This document shows, piece by piece, positions 58,733 to 64,000 of a stretch of 64,000 nucleotides of DNA. Made by a program: the position numbers and the translations under genes. Positions within the stretch are counted from its first letter, which is position 1. Every line of letters starts with the position of its first letter. The notes below the pieces were generated by a model, which was not told the origin of the DNA, made no database searches, and worked only from the letters and a program-made list of their open reading frames with translations. This DNA is from Paenibacillus solani (GTDB taxonomy: Bacteria; Bacillota; Bacilli; Paenibacillales; Paenibacillaceae): positions 75,400-139,399 of the forward strand of contig NZ_LIUT01000001.1 of the NCBI RefSeq assembly GCF_001277345.1. The letters are read 5' to 3'.

Positions 58733-60436
58733 ATGGAAAAGAGCATGAAAAAGAAAACCTGGCTAGGCTTCATTAGCTGCCTGATGGCTTGCATGCTGCT
58801 GCTTAGCGCCTGCAGCGGCACCAAATCGGCCGATTCCGGCGATCAGTCAAATGGCAACACTGCTGCAGGTGAAGATCTGTTTACGCCTGTCGGTTCCTAT
58901 CCGATCGTGAAGGAGCCGATGACCATTAAAATGTTCGCACCTCAATACGCGTCAATCGAAAACATGGATACCAATTTATATACCAAATACCTTGAAGATA
59001 AGACGAACATCAAAATCGCTTGGGACCTTGTACCGGACAATGCTTTGAATGACCGTAAACAGCTCATGCTGGCTGGCGGCGATTATCCTGAAGTCATTCT
59101 CCATGGGAATTTGACCAAGGAGGAGCAGATGAAGTATGGGTCTCAGGGCGTTTTTATCCCCCTGAATGATTTGATTGAACAGTATGCACCTAATATCAAG
59201 AAAGCTATGGAGGATATCCCCTACATGAAAGCCTCCATTACGAGTCCGGACGGCAACATCTATGCTCTGCCGCAGGTCAATGAATGCTATCATTGTGACA
59301 ATGCGCTCAAAATGTGGATCAACAAAAAATGGCTCGATAACGTGGGTCTTCCTGTGCCGAAGACAACTGACGAATTCTATACGGTGCTGAAAGCGTTCAA
59401 AGAGAAAGATCCGAACGGAAACGGAAAAAAAGATGAAATCCCGCTGACAGGCTCTGATGAAATGTGGGCAGGCAACGTATCAGCCTTCCTGATGAACTCG
59501 TTTATCCTTGATGACTACGTTGACAAGGACTCGGGTACGTTCCTCCGCGTTATCGATGGCAAAGTCGACTTTACGGCAAACAAAGAAGAGTGGAAACAAG
59601 GCCTCATTTATTTGAATCAATTGTACAAAGAGGGATTAATCGATCCCGCTGCCTTTACGCAGAATGCGGATGCGGTTCAACAAATGGCCAACCGCGAACC
59701 GGACAATATTATGGGTGCGCTTTCAACGGCATTAATCAGTTATGCTTACAGCATGGATGATAAGGCGCCGCGTCATAAAGACTATGTGGCCCTGCCGCCG
59801 CTGAAAGGCCCGAATGGTGTGCAGCAGACGCTGAATTTTGCGGGAATCGGAGTCTCACAATTTGCGATTACGAATAAAGCGACGAGCGAGCAGCAGATTG
59901 CCGCTATCCGATTAGCGGATTATCTATATACGGAAGAGGCGATCGTGTTGCAGGAATATGGTCCTGAGGGCGAAAGATGGCGAAAAGCTGAGTCCGGTGA
60001 AAAGGATATCGATGGGAAGCAGGCTAAATATACCTCTATTCCTGACCCCGAGAAAAAGCCGACGCATAATGACGGTTGGGAACAGATCGGTCCATCGCTC
60101 AGAACCTATGCTTATCGAGCGTCCTGGACATCTCCTCAGGATCCGCTCGCTCCCGACGGATACGGTACCCGTCTGAATCAGGTTTCCAAGGAATATGAAC
60201 CGTACCAATCTAAGGAGCAATATCCAACAGGACTGTTCATAGCGCTTGAAGATGCCGAGCTCGTTGCGCAGATCAAGACGACGCTTGTCGACTACGTAAA
60301 ATCCAATATGGCGCAGTTTATTACAGGCTCTAAAGATATCAATAAAGAATGGGATGCTTATGTGCAAGGGCTGGATGGCATGCAGCTGAGCCAGTACCTG
60401 GAAATCTATCAAAAGGCATTAGATGCGAGAAATTAA
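58733..60436 (+). CDS. Large oligosaccharide-binding lipoprotein (LplA/YtcQ type)
   Basis: 567-aa extracellular lipoprotein; lipobox LLLSAC with Cys27. Long SBP type 1 fold with a calcium-loop-like segment KEKDPNGNGKKDEIPLTG (about residue 220), typical of this family. ATG at 58733 behind GGGGGGAATATTC. The 127 nt before it include a short 46-codon frame and an AAGGAGGTGAGG with no proper start codon. With the two permeases it should import the product that GH29 then processes. Confidence 0.9.
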   Translation: MEKSMKKKTWLGFISCLMACMLLLSACSGTKSADSGDQSNGNTAAGEDLFTPVGSYPIVKEPMTIKMFAPQYASIENMDTNLYTKYLEDKTNIKIAWDLVPDNALNDRKQLMLAGGDYPEVILHGNLTKEEQMKYGSQGVFIPLNDLIEQYAPNIKKAMEDIPYMKASITSPDGNIYALPQVNECYHCDNALKMWINKKWLDNVGLPVPKTTDEFYTVLKAFKEKDPNGNGKKDEIPLTGSDEMWAGNVSAFLMNSFILDDYVDKDSGTFLRVIDGKVDFTANKEEWKQGLIYLNQLYKEGLIDPAAFTQNADAVQQMANREPDNIMGALSTALISYAYSMDDKAPRHKDYVALPPLKGPNGVQQTLNFAGIGVSQFAITNKATSEQQIAAIRLADYLYTEEAIVLQEYGPEGERWRKAESGEKDIDGKQAKYTSIPDPEKKPTHNDGWEQIGPSLRTYAYRASWTSPQDPLAPDGYGTRLNQVSKEYEPYQSKEQYPTGLFIALEDAELVAQIKTTLVDYVKSNMAQFITGSKDINKEWDAYVQGLDGMQLSQYLEIYQKALDARN

Positions 60437-60451
60437 CGCAAAATTGGTTCC

Positions 60452-60481
60452 CTGCGCACGGACATTCCCTGTGCAGGGAAT
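60452..60481 (+). terminator. Hairpin between the binding-protein and fucosidase genes
   Basis: TTCCCTGC pairs with GCAGGGAA around a CAC/GTG inner stem; no T-run. Possibly an mRNA-stabilising or partial stop hairpin. Confidence 0.45.
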
Positions 60482-60519
60482 GATTATTTAACCTTCATAG
60501 AAAGCAGGTGTATGATTCA

Positions 60520-61749
60520 ATGAATGAACTTGCAAAGCCATCTCCACAGCAGCTGGCATGGCAGGATATGGAGCTGGGCATGTTTTGCCATTTCGGTATG
60601 AATACGTTTTGCGATCAAGAATGGGGAGACGGGACGGATTCAGCGGAAATCTTCAATCCGGAGCAGTTGGATGCACGGCAGTGGGCCAGGACCGCAAAGC
60701 GCGCCGGCTTTAAATATCTGGTATTGACCGCAAAGCATCATGACGGATTCTGTCTGTGGCCGACAAAAACAACCGATTACTCCGTGAAGTCCAGTCCGTG
60801 GAGGGACGGTAAAGGGGATGTCGTCCGTGAAGTTGCCGATGCCTGCAGAGAAGAAGGGCTTCAGTTCGGGTTATATCTGTCCCCCTGGGACCGGCATGAA
60901 CCTTGCTATCCCGATAAAGAGGCTTATGACGATTTCTACGCGGAGCAATTAACGGAGCTTCTGACCGGATATGGACCGCTGGTAGAAGTATGGTTTGACG
61001 GAGCCGGTTCCCAAGGCAGGGAATACGATTGGAATAGAATCATCGGCCTGATTGATCAATATCAGCCCGATGCGATGGTCTTTAATATGGGACGCCCGAC
61101 GATTCGCTGGGTAGGGAATGAAGACGGCGTCGCGCCTTATCCTTGTTGGAACACGGCTACCACGGCGAAGGAGAGCATGTTCACCAGCGATATGATGACC
61201 TGGATGGAAGGTACTCCGTCTTGGGTACCGGCTGAATGCGATGTTCCGATCCGCAAGCTTCACTGGTTCTGGCATCCTGACGATGAAGCAAGCCTAAGAA
61301 GCCTGGAGGAAGTACTGGATATTTATTACCGCTCGGTCGGCCATGGCGCCACGCTGCTCTTGAATATTTCCCCGGACAACCGCGGGCTGCTGCCTGAAGT
61401 GGATGTGGAGCGTGTTATTGAATTCGGAGATGAAATCCGCCGCAGATTCGGCCAGCCGGTTGGCCAAACGAGTGGAGAAGGAACCGAGCTTCCTCTGTAT
61501 TTGGAGCATATCCAGCCAGTAAATCACGTAATCATCATGGAAGACATAGCCTATGGGGAGCGTGTGCGTGAATACGTGCTTGAAGCATACAGCCAAGGCG
61601 AATGGAAAGAGCTTGTACGTGGAAGTGCGATTGGACATAAAAAAATCGACCGGTTCGACACCATCGAAACTGATCAATTGCGGGTCAGTATTCTTTCCAG
61701 CATGGAGAAGCCTTTGATCCGCAATTTGGCTGCATATCATGTGAAATGA
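60520..61749 (+). CDS. GH29 alpha-L-fucosidase, cytoplasmic
   Basis: 409 aa without a signal peptide. GH29 barrel signatures: FCHFGMNTF near the N-terminus, LTAKHHDGFCLWPT (about 69-82), and the nucleophile Asp160 in VEVWFDGAG. The acid/base residue is not conserved across GH29 and cannot be fixed. A small C-terminal beta domain follows (from about 320). It would release L-fucose from imported fucosides. Start ATG 60520 behind AGCAGGTG; GTG 60508 is also possible. Last gene of the AraC-linked operon. No fucose catabolism genes are visible in the window. Confidence 0.9.
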   Translation: MNELAKPSPQQLAWQDMELGMFCHFGMNTFCDQEWGDGTDSAEIFNPEQLDARQWARTAKRAGFKYLVLTAKHHDGFCLWPTKTTDYSVKSSPWRDGKGDVVREVADACREEGLQFGLYLSPWDRHEPCYPDKEAYDDFYAEQLTELLTGYGPLVEVWFDGAGSQGREYDWNRIIGLIDQYQPDAMVFNMGRPTIRWVGNEDGVAPYPCWNTATTAKESMFTSDMMTWMEGTPSWVPAECDVPIRKLHWFWHPDDEASLRSLEEVLDIYYRSVGHGATLLLNISPDNRGLLPEVDVERVIEFGDEIRRRFGQPVGQTSGEGTELPLYLEHIQPVNHVIIMEDIAYGERVREYVLEAYSQGEWKELVRGSAIGHKKIDRFDTIETDQLRVSILSSMEKPLIRNLAAYHVK

Positions 61750-61765
61750 AACTAGTAAAACCATA

Positions 61766-61797
61766 AACAGACTGCTTCGGCAGTCTGTTCTTGTTTA
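61766..61797 (+). terminator. Intrinsic terminator after the fucosidase gene
   Basis: AACAGACTGC-TTCG-GCAGTCTGTT (61766-61789), a stem closed by a UUCG tetraloop, then CTTGTTT. Confidence 0.8.
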
Positions 61798-61859
61798 ATT
61801 AGTACTTCGTCTATATTTCTTAAACGGGAGCTTAGAAAATACTGCCTGGTATCTTGATT

Positions 61860-62687
61860 TTATGCGCTAATCACGTTACCGCAATAGTCACATTCCTTCT
61901 CATCGTTAGCATACACGATCATCCTGGCTCCGCAGCTTGGGCATTCTATGGATTTAGGTCTGTGCCCCCGATCCTCGCTTTCATCGTATTCGTCTTCATA
62001 CTCCTCTTCTTCGTCTACATATTCCTCATCAACATATTCATATTCTTCGTATTCGTCTTCATACTCCTCATCATCGTATTCATATTCCTCGTCATCATAT
62101 TCGTCATCATATTCGTCTACATATTCTTCATCATAATCATCATCATCATAGGCTTCATGATACTCTTCGGACTCAAGTTCTAGGATGCCATTTTGGATTC
62201 GGCCGAAGGGCAGCATATGCTCTGTGATCATAAAATCCAAGTCTCGAATGACGTGATTGGGGGATTGTTTTGTTTCTACGGCGATATGATCAATCTCTCT
62301 GATCCTTCTGTTCATAACAAGGTGGTAATACTGGTGCAATAATAGGCTGAATTTACTATCTGCCCGGCTGCCCAATATGAAAAAAGAGATAGCCGGAATT
62401 AGAAGTATTATTCCATATAGCCAGGCAGAATCCCAGTAAAGTTGAACATCGTCAGGGTTGTCGAGGTCAAAAGCTAAAATAAATAATCCCATGATTAAAA
62501 TATAAGCATAAACCCCAAGCCATCCAATCAGTCGATGATTTCTTCCCTTGCGAGAGTGATGAACATGAGTCGTAAGTACACGGAATAATGCCATCAAGAG
62601 ACCGACGGGATACAAGATGAAGGCGAGTGTTAAAATGACACGGTCAAACTTGGAATATTTTGATTTATATGGTAAATGATCTTCCAT
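61860..62687 (-). CDS. Membrane protein with an Asp/Glu/Tyr-repeat linker and C-terminal zinc ribbon
   Basis: 275 aa. Three or four membrane segments (about 18-38, 55-73, 85-105) are followed by a soluble helical region (DHIAVETKQSPNHVIRDLDFMI). Residues about 178-245 are almost only Asp, Glu and Tyr, in degenerate DDEYEYDDEEYED-like units. The end is a zinc ribbon, CPSCG...CDYCG. ATG at 62687; upstream GGGAGTAC is a fair site. The DNA of the repeat also leaves a long open frame on the opposite strand, which is an artefact. No family recognised; a metal- or cation-binding or protein-docking role is possible. Confidence 0.75.
   Translation of the reverse strand: MEDHLPYKSKYSKFDRVILTLAFILYPVGLLMALFRVLTTHVHHSRKGRNHRLIGWLGVYAYILIMGLFILAFDLDNPDDVQLYWDSAWLYGIILLIPAISFFILGSRADSKFSLLLHQYYHLVMNRRIREIDHIAVETKQSPNHVIRDLDFMITEHMLPFGRIQNGILELESEEYHEAYDDDDYDEEYVDEYDDEYDDEEYEYDDEEYEDEYEEYEYVDEEYVDEEEEYEDEYDESEDRGHRPKSIECPSCGARMIVYANDEKECDYCGNVISA
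61990..62160. repeat. Low-complexity coding repeat
   Basis: Degenerate repetition of TCATCGTATTC/TCATATTC-type units encoding the acidic/Tyr linker. Prone to slippage and length change. Confidence 0.8.
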
Positions 62688-62981
62688 TCTTAGTACTCCC
62701 TTTCATACGGTCCTATTAAATGTATATATAGTAGTTCTAATATACTATATTGTATAACATTTCTAGTCTTTGTAGTTGCATTATTTGGAAAAATACGGTG
62801 CGAGAAGACCCCACCCTCACTCTGTCGATGGGTAATTGTCGACGGTGTTTTTCTATGAATAAAATATCGGTATTTCGCCAATCACTTTTGGAAAAATATT
62901 CTTTACGAGTATCTCTTTCATATTGTAAAATTTATGGATTCAAATATATGGGATACATAGAAAAAAAGGGTGGAGGATAGG

Positions 62982-64000
62982 ATGAGTAATTTTTTTGCTG
63001 CGGTTAGAAATCGAACGCAATCTGTAATGGGCATTGATGGTTTTCCGATCATTTTGTTGTTAAATGTTTTTCTTGGGATCGCGTACTCATTTGTACTGCC
63101 TTTCAGCTCCATGTTCGGGATTGATGAAGTCGGCATGAGCAATACGGAGTTTGGTCTATTCATGATGGTGTCTACGCTCTGTGGTGTCGGCTTCAGCACC
63201 TATATCGGCAAGTTATCTGATCGTGTATCTGACCGTAAGATGATTCTTATTCTCTGTGCGATTGCTGGCGCGATCGGATATATCGGTTATGCATATTCCC
63301 GTGACTATTATGTGCTTCTTGTGATCTCTTCGACTTTTTTAGGTATATCCTCTTCTACATTTTCGCAAATCTTTGCTTACGGACGCGAGGTACTAGTAAA
63401 GTCTAAGCTTCCTGCAAATGAGATTCCGTTATATATGAACATTCTGCGAGTCCTGTTCGCCCTGTCTTGGACCGTAGGACCAGCCATTGCAGCTTACGTC
63501 CTGCTATATTTCGGTTTCAAAGGGATGTTTCTCGTTGCAGCATCCTGTTATATCATCGTTGTAGGTATCGTTCTGCTCTCGCTCAGAAAGACATCCAAAG
63601 CACAGATCACCGCGCAGCCAAAACCACCTCAAGCCTCGACCCCTCTGCGGCAAGTCATCTTCCAACCTTTTATTTTTGTTAACTTGATTGCCTTTACCCT
63701 CATTTCAACAGCGAACACGATCAGCTCGTTAAATATGGCCCAATTCGTAACGAAAGTATTGAACGGTGAAGAGAAGGATGTTGGCGTCGTGTTCAGCATT
63801 CCGCCGGTGTTCGAAATTCCTTTTATGCTCGGATTTGGGGTTTTAGCACTGCGGGTTAAGAGCGATAATCTGATTCGGCTAGGCTCATTGCTTGCTTTTG
63901 CATACTTCTTCGCCACCTTCTTCGCCACTGACGTTTGGCATATATTCCTTATCCAAGTGCTTAGCGCCGCCTACATTTCTATCACAAGCGGCATTGCAAT
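62982..64000 (+). CDS. MFS transporter, sugar-efflux (SetA) type, 3' end beyond the window
   Basis: A frame of 339 codons open to the window edge, starting ATG 62982 behind GGTGGAGGATAGG. The product begins MSNFFAAVRNRTQSVMG, then GFPIILLLNVFLGIAYSFVLPF and further helices. It contains the MFS loop GKLSDRVSDRKMI between helices 2 and 3, and FGFKGMFLVAASCYIIVVG. Nine to ten helices are present so far. Layout and the conserved N-terminus resemble SetA/SotA-type sugar efflux transporters of Bacillales. Substrate unknown. Confidence 0.8.
   Translation, partial: MSNFFAAVRNRTQSVMGIDGFPIILLLNVFLGIAYSFVLPFSSMFGIDEVGMSNTEFGLFMMVSTLCGVGFSTYIGKLSDRVSDRKMILILCAIAGAIGYIGYAYSRDYYVLLVISSTFLGISSSTFSQIFAYGREVLVKSKLPANEIPLYMNILRVLFALSWTVGPAIAAYVLLYFGFKGMFLVAASCYIIVVGIVLLSLRKTSKAQITAQPKPPQASTPLRQVIFQPFIFVNLIAFTLISTANTISSLNMAQFVTKVLNGEEKDVGVVFSIPPVFEIPFMLGFGVLALRVKSDNLIRLGSLLAFAYFFATFFATDVWHIFLIQVLSAAYISITSGIA

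Noticed and set aside
61854..62183. Plus-strand frame of Ile/Phe/Val repeats
   Set aside because: Antisense shadow of the Asp/Glu/Tyr repeat; no start signal.
1..64000. CRISPR arrays, tRNA and rRNA genes
   Set aside because: No regularly spaced repeats, cloverleaf or rRNA-like sequence was noticed, though a covariance search was not possible.

Overview
The window looks like a chromosomal segment of a Paenibacillus (Bacillales, Firmicutes). Evidence: a cyclodextrin glucanotransferase with the domain order and mature length of the classic Bacillus circulans/Paenibacillus enzyme, strong AGGAGG ribosome binding sites with several GTG/TTG starts, sigma-A promoters, B. subtilis-type orthologues (ilvA, mhqD, ykaA-pit, yerB, yerC, dgkB, rlmCD) and carbohydrate ABC operons that lack their own ATPase. 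No rRNA, tRNA or CRISPR array was seen.

Layout. 1-860: structured non-coding DNA. 858-2999 (-): CGTase with a long leader containing a terminator-like hairpin. 3438-6382 (+): operon of a serine hydrolase, a double GNAT acetyltransferase and a PIG-L deacetylase, behind a promoter with a cre box on its start site. 6463-14179: a candidate small RNA, mhqD with a palindromic operator, a stalk-domain secreted protein, ilvA, two exported/membrane proteins of unknown role, an alpha/beta hydrolase under a dyad operator, and an extradiol-type dioxygenase. 14255-16394 (-): three tandem doxX genes; the first and third are near-identical and carry paired CRP/FNR-type sites. 16820-26977: housekeeping genes (DUF3048 lipoprotein, ykaA-pit, corA, YqfQ/VrrA-like coat candidate, yerC, cbiX-like, dgkB, rlmCD).

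27000-35975 is an AT-rich accessory stretch: an HTH/transposase remnant, a MerR regulator divergent from a CPBP protease, an excisionase-like HTH protein, membrane proteins and lipoproteins, a duplicated and decaying CBM5/12 locus, and a WYL regulator divergent from a VOC protein. 36323-41533 is an anaerobic/nitrosative-stress unit: hcp divergent from a two-polypeptide 2-oxoacid:ferredoxin oxidoreductase (gamma-delta and alpha-beta fusions), with a CRP/FNR-type dyad placed for each direction.

41627-53314 is a sugar island: LacI regulator, CUT1 ABC transporter, a 1076-aa WND-motif phosphorylase, a 916-aa GH94 laminaribiose-phosphorylase-like enzyme and a mutarotase-like protein; probably uptake and phosphorolysis of short beta-glucans. 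54167-61749 is a second sugar locus: membrane AraC regulator, LplB/LplC-type permeases, a large lipoprotein binding protein and a GH29 alpha-L-fucosidase. The window ends with a membrane protein carrying an extreme Asp/Glu/Tyr linker and a zinc ribbon, and an MFS transporter cut by the window end.

The most notable findings are regulatory: CRP/FNR-type dyads at -41.5 upstream of doxX1, doxX3 and hcp (and possibly por); a 19-bp-spacer MerR promoter; several promoter-then-terminator leaders; and four CGAAA/TTTCG dyads ahead of the beta-glucan operon. All promoter and operator calls come from reading the sequence only.
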